47,643 nt of DNA. Source: Pseudorhizobium xiangyangii. GTDB lineage: Bacteria; Pseudomonadota; Alphaproteobacteria; Rhizobiales; Rhizobiaceae. The position numbers and the translations under genes are program-made. Below are positions 1 to 15,085 of this stretch, piece by piece. The notes under the pieces were generated by a model. The model searched no databases. It was not told where the DNA came from and worked only from the letters and a program-made list of their open reading frames with translations. The first letter of the stretch is position 1; every line of letters starts with the position of its first letter. The DNA lies in contig NZ_JAJAWH010000031.1 in the NCBI RefSeq assembly GCF_020531965.1, positions 1 to 47,643 on the forward strand. Direction: 5' to 3'.

Positions 1-1
1 T

Positions 2-154
2 CCATGGAAGCGGGCCTTTTCCGTTTCCCGCCGATGTCCCGCGGGTCTGATCGCGCTCGGGTTGTTTGTGTTCGGTGTCTAGGGTTTGATCGAGGCGCGC
101 TATCGCATAATCCGCATACCGGCACTAAGTGATGCCAAGCGCGCGGTGACCTGA
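2..154 (+). pseudogene. Possible 3' end of an interrupted gene
   Basis: The frame starting at base 2 reads like coding sequence: a hydrophobic stretch (LIALGLFVFGV, about bases 47-79), then an in-frame TAG at 80-82, then GLIEARYRIIRIPALSDAKR up to a TGA at 152-154. The residues after the TAG look protein-like (alternating basic and aliphatic), so this may be a gene with a nonsense mutation, or a gene that simply ends at 82 followed by chance reading. The 5' part lies outside the window and I do not recognise the family. It ends 36 bases before the PAP2 gene. Confidence 0.25.
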
Positions 155-190
155 TAGCCGTGAAGAAGAACACCAGGAGCGGAGTTACGG

Positions 191-898
191 ATGGCGTTTC
201 CCCAGCGGGTCGGCCGCAAGATCATGGACCGGATCACGGCTTTCGAACCGGTCACCCTTATCCTGGTGGCGGTTGCGGCGGGCGGTCTTTTCATCTTCCT
301 GCAGTTGACCGGTGAAGTGATCGAGGGCGATACGCATGCCTTCGACGAGAAACTGCTGCTGCTGCTCCGCACCACGGATGATCCCGGCATGCCGGTTGGT
401 CCATACTGGCTTTCTCATGCGGTCAACGACATCACTGCGCTCGGCGGGGTAACCGTCCTGACGCTAATGACGGTTATGGTCACCGTGTACCTCATCCTGT
501 CGAAGCGCCCGGCAATCGCCATCTTCACCTTTCTCTCCGTGGTGGGAGGCTGGCTCTTGAGTTCGCTGCTGAAGCTCGGAATTGCCCGGCCAAGGCCTGA
601 AATCGTTCCCCATCTCGTCGAGGTTCATGATCTCAGCTTCCCCAGCGGACACGCCATGCTCTCGGCAGTAACGTATCTGACGCTTGGTGCCTTATTGTCA
701 CGCGCGCAGCCAAGCCGCATCACAAGGCTCTACCTGATAGGCGTCGCCGTATTTCTGACGTTTATCATCGGTTTGAGCAGGGTCTATCTCGGTGTACACT
801 ATCCGACCGATGTTCTCGGCGGCTGGTGTGCCGGCGCGACCTGGGCGTTGATCTGCTGGCTGATCGCGCGCCGCTATATCGCACGCACGCCGGGCTGA
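191..898 (+). CDS. PAP2-family membrane phosphatase
   Basis: A 235-residue membrane protein of the type 2 phosphatidic acid phosphatase (PAP2) superfamily. The three-part signature is complete: K128 with RPRP at 133-136, PSGH at 151-154, and SR at 196-197 followed by H203 and D207. In this family the two histidines and aspartate act in transfer of a phosphate from lipid phosphates or undecaprenyl diphosphate. About five or six hydrophobic segments are visible (near 20-40, 85-103, 108-126, 157-170, 180-196 and 210-228), so it should sit in the inner membrane with its active site facing the periplasm. The ATG at 191 follows GGAG with six bases between. Substrate cannot be told from sequence: undecaprenyl-diphosphate recycling, lipid A dephosphorylation and phosphatidylglycerol phosphate are all possible. 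It stands alone, 110 bases before the J-domain gene. Confidence 0.85.
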   Translation: MAFPQRVGRKIMDRITAFEPVTLILVAVAAGGLFIFLQLTGEVIEGDTHAFDEKLLLLLRTTDDPGMPVGPYWLSHAVNDITALGGVTVLTLMTVMVTVYLILSKRPAIAIFTFLSVVGGWLLSSLLKLGIARPRPEIVPHLVEVHDLSFPSGHAMLSAVTYLTLGALLSRAQPSRITRLYLIGVAVFLTFIIGLSRVYLGVHYPTDVLGGWCAGATWALICWLIARRYIARTPG

Positions 899-1008
899 GA
901 CGGTTGTCGTTGATGGGGAAAATGTCGTTTCGCCTTGAGCGGAGGAGCGGCAAGCTCTAGGACAGGGGCGGCTGGAAATCGGGCTGACCGGAAATCAGGT
1001 GGGACACG

Positions 1009-1590
1009 TTGATCGATCCATACGAGACCCTCGGTGTTGCGCGTAATGCCGATGCAGCACAGATCAAGACGGCGTACCGCAAGCGCGCCAAGAACGCGCA
1101 CCCGGACGCCGGCGGCGACGTCGAGGCGTTTGCCAGACTGACGACCTCCTACGAAATCCTGTCCGATCCCGTGCGTCGCAAGGTCTATGACGAGACCGGC
1201 TACGACCCGACGCTCGCCGACGCGAAGGATCTGGAGGGGCTGGTCGTCCTGGAAAGCCTGATCAACGAGTTCATTCTCGATGAACGGGATCCCGGCAGTT
1301 TCGATCCGGTCGCGGCCATGCGCCGCAAGTTGACCGACAGGATCGTCAACGTGCGTTTTCATATCCTTGAGCTTGAGCGCCACCGGGCCCGCATCCGCAA
1401 CCATCTGGACCGGATCGGAAAGCGACCGGATACGGATTTCCTGGGCAGCATGATGCGTGCGCGCAGCGATTCCATAACCGATGCGATCATCAAGGCGGAG
1501 ACCCAGATCGCCACGATCGAGCAGGCGTATCAGATGCTCGACGGCTATTCCTACGAGATGGAAGTCGAGGCGAGGAGCGCCGCCGAATAG
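1009..1590 (+). CDS. DnaJ-domain (J-domain) protein
   Basis: A 193-residue protein with an N-terminal J domain (about 1-66): DPYETLGV at the start of helix I, the HPD tripeptide at 31-33 in the loop that stimulates DnaK ATPase, and the usual YEILSDPVRRKVYD end. It lacks the Gly/Phe region and zinc-finger of full DnaJ, so it is a class III J protein. Residues 70-193 are mostly helical and charged with no recognised domain and may bind a specific client. The start is TTG at 1009, preceded by AGGTGGG at 998-1004; no ATG exists near the domain start, and translation from TTG gives an intact J domain. The stop at 1590 lies 54 bases before the cupin start, so the two may be cotranscribed. Confidence 0.85.
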   Translation: MIDPYETLGVARNADAAQIKTAYRKRAKNAHPDAGGDVEAFARLTTSYEILSDPVRRKVYDETGYDPTLADAKDLEGLVVLESLINEFILDERDPGSFDPVAAMRRKLTDRIVNVRFHILELERHRARIRNHLDRIGKRPDTDFLGSMMRARSDSITDAIIKAETQIATIEQAYQMLDGYSYEMEVEARSAAE

Positions 1591-1644
1591 GAGTTGAACC
1601 GGTCCAGTTCGCTTCGGCTCCGCGCCAGATCAGGAGGAGCGACG

Positions 1645-2142
1645 ATGCATGTGGATCATTTCCTACTGTCAAAGAATGGTTGGGTGCCGAACAATCCCCG
1701 TTTGCCGGTGATCATCTATCATGGCGTATCTGGAGACGGTGAAGATCTGGCCGATGCTTTCGAGGCCAGGTTTGCCCGGAATGGGTGGAAGGGCATCTGG
1801 CGCAACGGCGTCTATAACTATCATCACTACCACACCATGGCGCACGAAGTGCTGGGCGTAGCCAGGGGATACGCGACCGTCGTGCTGGGCGGTCCCGGCC
1901 AGCGCGAGTTCCTCATATCCGCCGGTGATTGCCTGATCCTGCCGGCCGGAACCGGCCACTGCTGCATCGGCGCCAGCAGCGATTTCCTCGTTATCGGCGC
2001 CTATCCGCCGGGGCAGAATCCGGACCTGCGAAAAGATGCGCCGGGCGAGGCCGGGATACACTACATCGATACGCTTCCTCTTCCGGATGCCGATCCTCTC
2101 GGGGGCGACGCACTGGAGAGGCTATGGACGGGCAAGGCGTAA
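1645..2142 (+). CDS. Cupin-fold protein, YjlB-like
   Basis: A 165-residue single-domain cupin. The first cupin motif is seen as NYHHYHTMAHEVLG (58-71), giving H60, H61, H63, H67 and E68 as candidate metal ligands, and the second as AGDCLILPAGTGHC (near 92-106). It resembles the B. subtilis YjlB group, whose enzymatic role is not established as far as I know. I chose the ATG at 1645 because CAGGAGGAGC lies just upstream with good spacing. The same frame is open from a TTG at 1594, but that would add 17 residues with no family resemblance and has no ribosome site. The gene converges with glgB, leaving only 22 bases between the stop codons and no visible terminator. Confidence 0.75.
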   Translation: MHVDHFLLSKNGWVPNNPRLPVIIYHGVSGDGEDLADAFEARFARNGWKGIWRNGVYNYHHYHTMAHEVLGVARGYATVVLGGPGQREFLISAGDCLILPAGTGHCCIGASSDFLVIGAYPPGQNPDLRKDAPGEAGIHYIDTLPLPDADPLGGDALERLWTGKA

Positions 2143-2164
2143 CACGATTCAGTCGAGGTCACAG

Positions 2165-7656
<5,492 letters not shown>

Positions 7657-7668
7657 ACTCTTTTCCCC

Positions 7669-10600
7669 TTATCTCACGCGCCAGATCGAGAAAGGCATTC
7701 CCGGCTCCAGACGAAGCCGCTGCCATTTTCCGGTCCAGGTGAACTTGTGACCTGAAACGAGGTCCTCCATGGAAAGCGATCCGTGGTCTGGAAGGTTCCA
7801 TGACCAGAGAGGAACCTCGACGTCCGCCTCCTGGGCGTGGTGAGGATCGAGACTGATTGCGATCAGCAGTACGTTCTCCCGTCCCGGGCTCGCCTTCTCG
7901 AAGAACATGACGTTGTCATTCCCGGCGTTGAGGAGCGTCAGGCCGAGATGCGAATGAAACGCCGGATTTTCCTTGCGGATGCGGTTCAACAGGCCGATTT
8001 CATGCTTGATATTGCCGGGCCGGTCCCAGTCCCATGCGCGGATCTCGTATTTCTCGCTGTCGGCATATTCCTTGCGCTTGGCGTCCGGGCGCCCTTCGCA
8101 GAGTTCGAAACCATTGTAGACGCCCCAGAGGCCGGACAGGGTCGCAGCGAGTGCCGCGCGGATCAGGTAGGCGGGGCGCGGCGCGTTCTGCAGGAAGTCC
8201 GGATTGATGTCGTGCGTGTTGACGAAAAAGTGCGGCCGGAAGAAATCCTTCGGCTCTTCCGTGGTGATTTCGCGCATGTACTGCTCGAGTTCCCATTTCG
8301 TGTTGCGCCAGGTGAAGTATGTGTAGGACTGTGAAAACCCGATCTTCGCCAGCCGGTACATGACCTTCGGCTTGGTGAACGCTTCCGACAGGAAGACCAC
8401 TTCCGGGTGCCTGGAGCGGATGTCGGCGATCAGCCACTCCCAGAACGGGAAGGGCTTCGTGTGCGGGTTGTCGACCCTGAACAGCTTCACGCCCTGATCG
8501 ACCCACTTCTGCACGATGTCGCGCAGTTCCTGCCAGAGCGAGGGGATTGCGTCCTTTGCGTAGAAGTCGACGTTGACGATGTCCTCGTACTTCTTCGGCG
8601 GATTTTCGGCGTAACGGATGGTGCCGTCCGGCCTCCAGTCGAACCAGCCGGGATGTGTTTTGAGCCACGGATGGTCGGGAGATGCCTGGATGGCGAAGTC
8701 GAGTGCAATCTCCAGACCTTGATCATGGGCGGCGGCAACCAGGCGTCGGAAGTCCTCGAAGGTGCCGAGTTCGGGATGGATGGCGTCATGTCCTCCATCC
8801 TCCGAGCCAATTGCATATGGGCTTCCGGGGTCACCCGGCAGAGCCTTCAGGCTGTTGTTCCGCCCCTTCCGATTGGTCGAGCCGATAGGATGGACCGGCG
8901 GAAAATACACGACGTCGAAGCCCATCTCCCGGATCGCGGGCAGGCGCTGGATCACGTCATCGAAGGTGCCGTGACGGTTGGGATCGCCGCTCTGCGACCT
9001 CGGGAATATTTCGTACCAGCTGGCAAAGGAGGCGCCGATGCGCTCCGCATCCAGCGGAATGATCTGCGACCGGAGACGAAAGGGACGCCGGTCGGCCTCT
9101 GCCATCACTTCCGACGTGTGGTGGTCCAGCAGGAGTTCGATCCTGCGCGTTTCCGGCGCATGCTTCAGTTCGTCCAGTATTTGCCGCAGCTGCCCCTTCT
9201 GGGGTGCAGAGGTGTGCTTGGCCGCATCCTCGATGAGGTTGATGCCTTCCTGGATTTCCAGCCTCAGGTCCAGGCGCGCCTCGTGCTTCTTCGTGAACTC
9301 GTAGCGAAAGATTGCGTATGGGTTGCGCCATGTCTCGACGGCGAACTCGTGCCGGCCCATCCGCCGCGGCGTAAACTCGCCCCGCCAGCGGTCGTTTTCA
9401 AAGAGCTGCATGCGCGTTTCATGCCATTCCTCGTGGTCGCCCTCGCGCCACAGAAGGACGGCGGCGAGCGGATCATGGCCGTCGCCGAAGATGTCGGCTT
9501 CCACCCGGATCGTCTCGCCGACTACACGTTTGACAGCGAACCTGCCGTCATCGACCGTTGGCGTGATCTTCTCGATTGCCAGCCTGGGGGCGGTGGCGGC
9601 GACACTCAGATACGGAAGAGGGGAGTCGGACTGGATGGGCGTGGAGGCCGTTCCCTCCAGTGTTCGCACTTCGCCAGGCTTCAACCGTGGGCCGGAGGGC
9701 CCGTCTGCCTCGGATAGCGGCAGAAAGGAGGAAACGACCTGCTGGATGGCGTTGAGCGGTGGCGGTGCAGTCTGCCGCAGATCCCGGTTGACGACGATCA
9801 CGCGCACCTTGTCGGACGTCCGCAGATCTTCCCGATCCGACTGGACGATTGCAATGGCAGGCGTGTGAGTGGCCGCGATGACGGTGAAGGGGCGCCGGTA
9901 GAACTGTTCCCGGCCTCGGTGCAATGCCTCGTTGGTCGCCCGGATCTCGCTGCAGATGTCGAACGAAGACTGGTCACGGAGCCCGGCAAGCCCGAGACCA
10001 TCGCCATGCATCGGATCGAGGGGCGTCGACGCTCCGTATTCAAATCCCATCGACACCATCACGCCGCCGCTGAGTGTCGCAGACAGGTGCAATCCGCGCA
10101 GAGCCTTGCGCTGCAGGATCTCGCAACTCTCGGTGCCGTGGGCGATGCGTTTGCCGTAAGGAGGCTCGGGGAATGCAACCTGATAACCAAGGCCGCGTTG
10201 CCGTACATGTTCTTCCGCCAGCCAGCCGTCATCGAGATTCCACCAGGCGAACGAGGAAAAGCAGCCGTTGAAACCGAGGCCCTCCAGTGCGCGTCGGCGG
10301 TCGAAACTCGTGCCCGGGGTCCACGCCAGGAACTCGACGCTATCCCGGCGGGCTCTGGCGGCCTTTATGAGCGAAGCCCAGGCTTCTTCCGGAACGTGTT
10401 CTATGCCGAGGCAGCGAAAACCGGCGACGCCGGCGTCCACCAGAACGCCAATGCGCTGGCGCCATTCTTCCAGGTATTGAAAGGTCACTTGGCTGGGCGA
10501 AAGATCGAGAGGCTGGCTGCAGTTTGCCTCAGGGGGCATGCGCGGATCTGCGACGATACTGTCCGTGCCTGCGTCCTCGCGTGCAGTTCTATCGATGACA

Positions 10601-10911
10601 AGATCGAGCATGAGCCTGATCTTGTGGTTGGCGGCAAGCGCTGTCAGCTGTGAAAACGTGTTCTCGACATCGTCGCCCAACTGCAATGCCGGGTCGATGC
10701 GGTCGAAACTGCGGGAGACGAAAACGCTCGTATGGTTTCCCCTCTCGAAAAGGGGCGCTGTCAGGACAGTATCGAAGCCGAGACTGTACGCATGTTCGAA
10801 AATCTCACCCCAGGCGTCGTAACCTCGTAGCTGCAGCGGATGGACGTAGTAAATCCTTGGTGGCTGCTTGAGACGTGAGACCGGAGCATTGAACGTCGGG
10901 ACAGAATTCAT
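7669..10911 (-). CDS. glgE: GlgE maltosyltransferase with inactive GH13-like N-terminal domain
   Basis: A 1,080-residue protein; actinobacterial GlgE is about 660-700. The C-terminal part, from about 430, is a full GlgE: an N-terminal beta domain, then the barrel with nucleophile D814 in LFRVDNPHTKP, acid/base E843 in FLSEAFTKP and D901 in FFVNTHDINPDFL. It moves maltose from maltose 1-phosphate onto alpha-1,4-glucan. Residues about 15-330 look like a second GH13 barrel (YYVHPLQLRGYDAWGE, GFDTVLTAPLFERG, IRLMLDLVIDRTA), but GFRCLGIEH has leucine where the nucleophile should be and FLAWTPG lacks the acid/base, so it should be catalytically dead. The ATG at 10911 follows AAGG; a TTG at 10968 in frame lacks a ribosome site. 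It lies 61 bases after the DUF982 gene. Confidence 0.9.
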   Translation of the reverse strand: MNSVPTFNAPVSRLKQPPRIYYVHPLQLRGYDAWGEIFEHAYSLGFDTVLTAPLFERGNHTSVFVSRSFDRIDPALQLGDDVENTFSQLTALAANHKIRLMLDLVIDRTAREDAGTDSIVADPRMPPEANCSQPLDLSPSQVTFQYLEEWRQRIGVLVDAGVAGFRCLGIEHVPEEAWASLIKAARARRDSVEFLAWTPGTSFDRRRALEGLGFNGCFSSFAWWNLDDGWLAEEHVRQRGLGYQVAFPEPPYGKRIAHGTESCEILQRKALRGLHLSATLSGGVMVSMGFEYGASTPLDPMHGDGLGLAGLRDQSSFDICSEIRATNEALHRGREQFYRRPFTVIAATHTPAIAIVQSDREDLRTSDKVRVIVVNRDLRQTAPPPLNAIQQVVSSFLPLSEADGPSGPRLKPGEVRTLEGTASTPIQSDSPLPYLSVAATAPRLAIEKITPTVDDGRFAVKRVVGETIRVEADIFGDGHDPLAAVLLWREGDHEEWHETRMQLFENDRWRGEFTPRRMGRHEFAVETWRNPYAIFRYEFTKKHEARLDLRLEIQEGINLIEDAAKHTSAPQKGQLRQILDELKHAPETRRIELLLDHHTSEVMAEADRRPFRLRSQIIPLDAERIGASFASWYEIFPRSQSGDPNRHGTFDDVIQRLPAIREMGFDVVYFPPVHPIGSTNRKGRNNSLKALPGDPGSPYAIGSEDGGHDAIHPELGTFEDFRRLVAAAHDQGLEIALDFAIQASPDHPWLKTHPGWFDWRPDGTIRYAENPPKKYEDIVNVDFYAKDAIPSLWQELRDIVQKWVDQGVKLFRVDNPHTKPFPFWEWLIADIRSRHPEVVFLSEAFTKPKVMYRLAKIGFSQSYTYFTWRNTKWELEQYMREITTEEPKDFFRPHFFVNTHDINPDFLQNAPRPAYLIRAALAATLSGLWGVYNGFELCEGRPDAKRKEYADSEKYEIRAWDWDRPGNIKHEIGLLNRIRKENPAFHSHLGLTLLNAGNDNVMFFEKASPGRENVLLIAISLDPHHAQEADVEVPLWSWNLPDHGSLSMEDLVSGHKFTWTGKWQRLRLEPGMPFSIWRVR

Positions 10912-10972
10912 CGCGGGGCCTTGCGTTAGCGTTGAACGCTTAACGGCAGTACCTCTCGCTGGTTCCAAGGAG

Positions 10973-11194
10973 CTACATCAGCTGTGCTTCGACCACGGCA
11001 TCGTTGAAACGTTCGCGAGCCACTTCCGGAGACTCTCTTCCATCGAGCGCGGCAAGACACGCATAACGTGCTTTGACGAACCTTGGTCCCTTAATGTTGG
11101 GCCAGTGATGATCCAGAAGATCGAGTGCTTCGAAGGCACTGGAGACGGCAGAAAAGCTGGTATCTACCGGCCTCTGCCAGGTGACGTTCTGCAT
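10973..11194 (-). CDS. DUF982 domain protein
   Basis: A 73-residue protein of the DUF982 family, short proteins found mainly in rhizobia and their relatives, with no known function. Visible family features are the central LLDHHWPNIKGPRFVKARYACLA-type core (a W-P followed by an A-x-x-x-C-x-x-A helix) and the C-terminal PEVARERFNDAVVEA helix. The ATG at 11194 has a strong GGGAGGA ribosome site with five or six bases of spacing. It is the first gene of the - strand set that continues into glgE after 61 bases, which suggests cotranscription with the glucan genes. No signal peptide or membrane segment is visible. Confidence 0.75.
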   Translation of the reverse strand: MQNVTWQRPVDTSFSAVSSAFEALDLLDHHWPNIKGPRFVKARYACLAALDGRESPEVARERFNDAVVEAQLM

Positions 11195-11310
11195 GACATC
11201 CTCCCATGGTGCTTTAAGTCATTGGTCCCAGGACCGCGACGCTCAATGAACGCCCAGGGGGTGCAACGGTTGCGCTGCATTAGGAAACTATCATGAATCA
11301 CTGGCAGCCT

Positions 11311-11342
11311 CATCAGCTTTCTGTCTGCAAACGCAGCTGATG
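11311..11342. repeat. Inverted repeat upstream of the DUF982-glgE operon
   Basis: CATCAGCT at 11311-11318 is repeated inverted as AGCTGATG at 11335-11342, perfect over eight bases with 16 bases between. It lies about 120 bases before the DUF982 start and beside the yqhA terminator. It could be an operator for the glucan operon, or chance. There is no poly-T tract, so it is not a terminator. Confidence 0.3.
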
Positions 11343-11354
11343 GGACGAACAGCA

Positions 11355-11390
11355 GACAAAAAGCCCGCGCCGAAGATCGGGGCAGGCTTT
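11355..11390 (-). terminator. Rho-independent terminator of the yqhA-like gene
   Basis: Read on the - strand, AAAGCCTGCCCCGA and TCGGCGCGGGCTTT pair over 14 positions (one G-U, one C-C mismatch) around a TCT loop, followed by a run of T. It lies 29 bases after the stop at 11419. Confidence 0.8.
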
Positions 11391-11418
11391 CGTCAGCCGA
11401 ACATGCCGGTCGTCGGCC

Positions 11419-11922
11419 TCAGGCTTTCAGCTTTGTCATGATCTGTTCGAGGAAGCCGAGCATCAGCGCGGAAACGACGAACGCCAGATGCATCAGCGTC
11501 GCCCACATCAGGCGGGTGCCATCGTATTGCTGCATGTTGAGGAATATCTGCAGCAGGTGGATCGAGGATATGGCGACGATGGACGATGCGACCTTGATCT
11601 TCAGGCTGCCAGAATCGAGCTTGCCAAGCCAGGAGATCTCTCCGCTGTCGTGTCCGTCGAAGCGGCTGACGAAGTTCTCATAGCCGGAGATCATGACCAT
11701 GACGATGAGGCTTGCGACGAGGGCAGCATCGATCAGTCCCAGCATGGCCAATATCATTTCGGCCTCGTCCAGAACGAAGACGCTGCCGGCGACCTTGGCG
11801 AACTTGTAGAGGAAGGCGATGGCATAGACGCCGAGCGCAGCCGCAAGTCCCATGTAGAACACCACAAGGATCCAGCGGGCGGACAGGATAATTCGTTCGA
11901 TCAGCAACTCGAGAGATTTCAT
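11419..11922 (-). CDS. YqhA/UPF0114 family membrane protein
   Basis: A 167-residue inner-membrane protein of the UPF0114 (YqhA, TIGR00645) family, of unknown function. The N-terminus MKSLELLIERIILSARWILV and the stretch MVMISGYENFVSRFD are characteristic of the family. Four hydrophobic segments are visible (about 15-40, 52-80, 110-130 and 137-158). I start at the ATG at 11922, preceded by AAAGG with suitable spacing; the frame is open to a GTG at 12006, but those 28 residues are polar and do not fit the family. It is transcribed away from the histidine kinase gene and ends in a clear terminator. Confidence 0.85.
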   Translation of the reverse strand: MKSLELLIERIILSARWILVVFYMGLAAALGVYAIAFLYKFAKVAGSVFVLDEAEMILAMLGLIDAALVASLIVMVMISGYENFVSRFDGHDSGEISWLGKLDSGSLKIKVASSIVAISSIHLLQIFLNMQQYDGTRLMWATLMHLAFVVSALMLGFLEQIMTKLKA

Positions 11923-12169
11923 AAAATACCTTTGTTCGATGTAGGCGCCCGATAGCGCGAATGATCCTCTCTGCCAACTGGTCTCGTCATCCGATTGGTC
12001 CGCCACAAACGCGAATGTGATGGGGTGCCTGCGTGATTGTCACCGGGATGGTGGATTCGATCCGCTTCGGTCACTACCGGCATTGCCGCGACCTCTTCCG
12101 GTGCTTGGTAATTGTTATTGCGAGAGGAAGGACTATAACCGCTTTCAGGGTCTGAAATGGGAATGGGGC

Positions 12170-15067
12170 ATGTTTCGGCGGACAGGGCTATCCAGCATCG
12201 ATTTGAATCTGCTGTTCAACATCTCTCCCAATCCTTACGTCCTGCTGGACGGGGATTTGAGCATCGTTGGGGTGAATGACGCTTACCTTGCGGCGACGAT
12301 GCGCAGCGAGGAGGATCTGGTCGGGAAAAATATGTTCGACGTATTCCCGAGCGACCCTGCGTCGCCGCACGGGAAGATGCTTAGACAGTCTTTTGCACGG
12401 GTCTTCGAGACCAGCGCGGTCGATCACCTGCCACTCATTCCCTATCCTATTCCAGCCCAGGACGGCGGAATGGAGCATCGCTTCTGGAGCGCCACGCATA
12501 CCCCCATCAAGGATGGCGATGGCAAGGTCGCGTACGTTCTGCAGCATACGGTCGATGTTACGGAGTTGCACCAGTTGCGCCTCGCGAGCAATGGCAGCGA
12601 CTGGAAGGTGCAGACCGATCTTCTGCGCCGGGTCGATGCGGTTCAGGGTCGCAACAAGGTCCTCGACGAGGAGCGGGAATATCTACGCAGCTTGTTCGAA
12701 CAGGCGCCGGGCTTCATGGCGGTGGTTCGCGGACCGCACCATACATTTACGATCGCAAACAAGGCTTACCGCGAACTCGTTGGATACAGGGATCTGATCG
12801 GCAAGCCGATCAGGAAAGCGCTGCCCGACGTGGCAGGGCAAGGCTTTTACGAACTGCTCGATGAGGTGTTCAAAACGGGAAAACCCTATGCCGGGAGCGC
12901 GGCACGTGTGCTCCTGCGCCGGAGACCGGGCGAGGCGCCAGAAGAGCGGTTCCTCGATTTCGTCTACCAGCCCCTTCGGGATGCCTCCGGCGCCGTTATC
13001 GGCATCTTTGTTCAGGGTCACGATGTCACCGGCCTGAGACAGGCTCAGGAGGAGGCCCGACAGAACGAAACCCGTTTTCGTACGCTCGCGCAATCGTTGC
13101 CAAACCAGGTTTGGACGGCATCGCCGAATGGGCAGATGGACTGGTGCAACGATCAGCTTTACCGATATAGCGGGCTGACTTCCATCTACTTCGATGCGAC
13201 CAGACGGTCACGGATGCTCCATCCGGACGACGTGGAGAGCGTCAGCAACAACTGGCAACTGGCGCTTCGCAGCGGGCAACAGTTCGAGATGGAGATGCGG
13301 CTGCGCCGGCACGATGGTGCCTACCGCTGGTTCATCAGCCGTGCCGCGCCGATCACCAACAATGACGGCGACATCATCCTCTGGGTCGCGACCAATACGG
13401 ATATCGAGGAGCAGAAGAAGACCGAGTCGCATCTCGAGTATCTCGCGGAATCGCTCGGGCACACCGTTGAAACACGGACCCTCGAACTGGAGCATGCACA
13501 GGAAGCCTTGCGCCAGAGCCAGAAGATGGAGGCGATCGGCAACCTCGCGGGCGGCATCGCCCACGATTTCAACAATCTGCTTCAGGTGATCACGGGCAAC
13601 CTGCAACTGCTGAGCCGTGATTTCCAGGACAATGAGGTTGCTGAAAGGCGCGTCAACAGCGCCCTTGCCGGAGCGGCAAGAGGTGCCCGGCTTGCATCGC
13701 AGCTCCTTTCCTTCGGGCGGCGACAGCCGCTGGAGCCGAAGGTCGTCAACCTCAGCCGCCTCATCCGCGAGATGGATCATCTGCTGCGCCGCAGCCTCGG
13801 CGAGGCGATCGAGATCGATACGATCGTGAGCGGCGGGTTGTGGAATACGCTGGTCGATCCAAGCAATGTTGAAAACGCCTTGCTCAATCTGGCGATCAAC
13901 GCCCGCGATGCCATGGACGAGCAAGGCAAGCTGACGATCGAACTCGGCAACGCTTTCCTCGATGACGAATATGCGCGCAATACCTTCGACGTGAAGGCTG
14001 GCCAGTATGTCATGCTGGCGGTCAGCGATACCGGCACCGGGATGACGCCCGATATCCTCGGCAAGGTGTTCGATCCCTTCTTCACGACCAAGCCCGACGG
14101 CAAGGGAACCGGGCTGGGCCTTTCGATGGTCTACGGCTTCGTCAAGCAGTCAGGTGGCCACATCAAGCTCTACAGCGAACCAGGCAGCGGGACGACAGTG
14201 CGCATCTACCTGCCTCGGTCGCTGGAGGCAGAAGACATCGTCATGGACAGCGTTGGCGGACAGGCGACCGGAGGCACGGAAACCATTCTTGTCGTCGAGG
14301 ACGACGAGGCGGTTCGGGATGTGACGGTCAATCTCCTGACGGAGCTGGGATACAAGGTTCTGAAGGCACGAGACGCGGACAGCGGCCTTGCAATCGTGGA
14401 GAGCGGTGTGCCGATCGATCTTCTGTTTACGGACGTGGTGATGCCGGGGCGGCTCAAGAGCCGGGATCTGGCCCGCAAGGCCAAGGAACGGCTGCCGATG
14501 CTGGGTGTGCTTTTCACCTCCGGCTACACCGAAAACTCCATCGTGCATGGTGGTCGTCTCGACCCCGGCGTCAATCTGCTGAGCAAGCCCTATACGCGTG
14601 AGGCGCTGGCCCGAAAGATACGGCATGCCATCGATCAGACGCGCGAGAACGAGCCCCGGCCAACGGAGCCGGCCGCAGATCCGAAACCTCAGGAGCCCGC
14701 GGCAAATCTCCCGATCACCGTTCTTCTGTGCGAGGACGAAGCGCTTATCCGCATCTCGACGGCAGACTTTCTGCAGGACAGCGGAATGAACGTGGTCGAG
14801 GCGGGAACCGCAGGCGAGGCGATTGCCGCGGCGGAAAGCCATCCCATCGATGTCCTCGTCGCCGATGTCCACCTTCCGGACATGAGCGGGTTGGACCTGA
14901 CGCTGAACCTGCGGGAGAAAATGCCGCAACTGCCGGTCATCTTCGCGACCGGCGACCGTAGCGTCCCTGGCGCGGAGGGATTGACGAATACCGCGCTGAT
15001 CACCAAGCCGTACGACTACGATGTGCTGGCGGAACGGATCCGGGCGATGGTGATCCCACGTACATAA
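12170..15067 (+). CDS. PAS-containing hybrid histidine kinase with two receiver domains
   Basis: A 965-residue hybrid sensor kinase without visible membrane segments, so probably cytoplasmic. Order: three PAS-type domains (about 10-130, 170-290 and 300-415), a short coiled coil, a HisKA domain with H465 in [11 protein letters not shown], a HATPase domain (N box [12 protein letters not shown] boxes DTGTGM and [10 protein letters not shown]), a first receiver with D755 in [11 protein letters not shown] and lysine in LLSKPYT, a Pro/Glu-rich linker, and a second receiver with D899 in [13 protein letters not shown] and lysine in ITKPYDY. Both receivers keep the acidic pair and phosphoryl aspartate. 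No output domain or dedicated response regulator lies beside it, so its target is unknown. The start is uncertain: ATG at 12170 begins before the first PAS but has only a weak purine-rich site; the frame is open from 12017. Confidence 0.88.
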   Translation: MFRRTGLSSIDLNLLFNISPNPYVLLDGDLSIVGVNDAYLAATMRSEEDLVGKNMFDVFPSDPASPHGKMLRQSFARVFETSAVDHLPLIPYPIPAQDGGMEHRFWSATHTPIKDGDGKVAYVLQHTVDVTELHQLRLASNGSDWKVQTDLLRRVDAVQGRNKVLDEEREYLRSLFEQAPGFMAVVRGPHHTFTIANKAYRELVGYRDLIGKPIRKALPDVAGQGFYELLDEVFKTGKPYAGSAARVLLRRRPGEAPEERFLDFVYQPLRDASGAVIGIFVQGHDVTGLRQAQEEARQNETRFRTLAQSLPNQVWTASPNGQMDWCNDQLYRYSGLTSIYFDATRRSRMLHPDDVESVSNNWQLALRSGQQFEMEMRLRRHDGAYRWFISRAAPITNNDGDIILWVATNTDIEEQKKTESHLEYLAESLGHTVETRTLELEHAQEALRQSQKMEAIGNLAGGIAHDFNNLLQVITGNLQLLSRDFQDNEVAERRVNSALAGAARGARLASQLLSFGRRQPLEPKVVNLSRLIREMDHLLRRSLGEAIEIDTIVSGGLWNTLVDPSNVENALLNLAINARDAMDEQGKLTIELGNAFLDDEYARNTFDVKAGQYVMLAVSDTGTGMTPDILGKVFDPFFTTKPDGKGTGLGLSMVYGFVKQSGGHIKLYSEPGSGTTVRIYLPRSLEAEDIVMDSVGGQATGGTETILVVEDDEAVRDVTVNLLTELGYKVLKARDADSGLAIVESGVPIDLLFTDVVMPGRLKSRDLARKAKERLPMLGVLFTSGYTENSIVHGGRLDPGVNLLSKPYTREALARKIRHAIDQTRENEPRPTEPAADPKPQEPAANLPITVLLCEDEALIRISTADFLQDSGMNVVEAGTAGEAIAAAESHPIDVLVADVHLPDMSGLDLTLNLREKMPQLPVIFATGDRSVPGAEGLTNTALITKPYDYDVLAERIRAMVIPRT

Positions 15068-15085
15068 AGCGTGAGGCGCCGGCGG

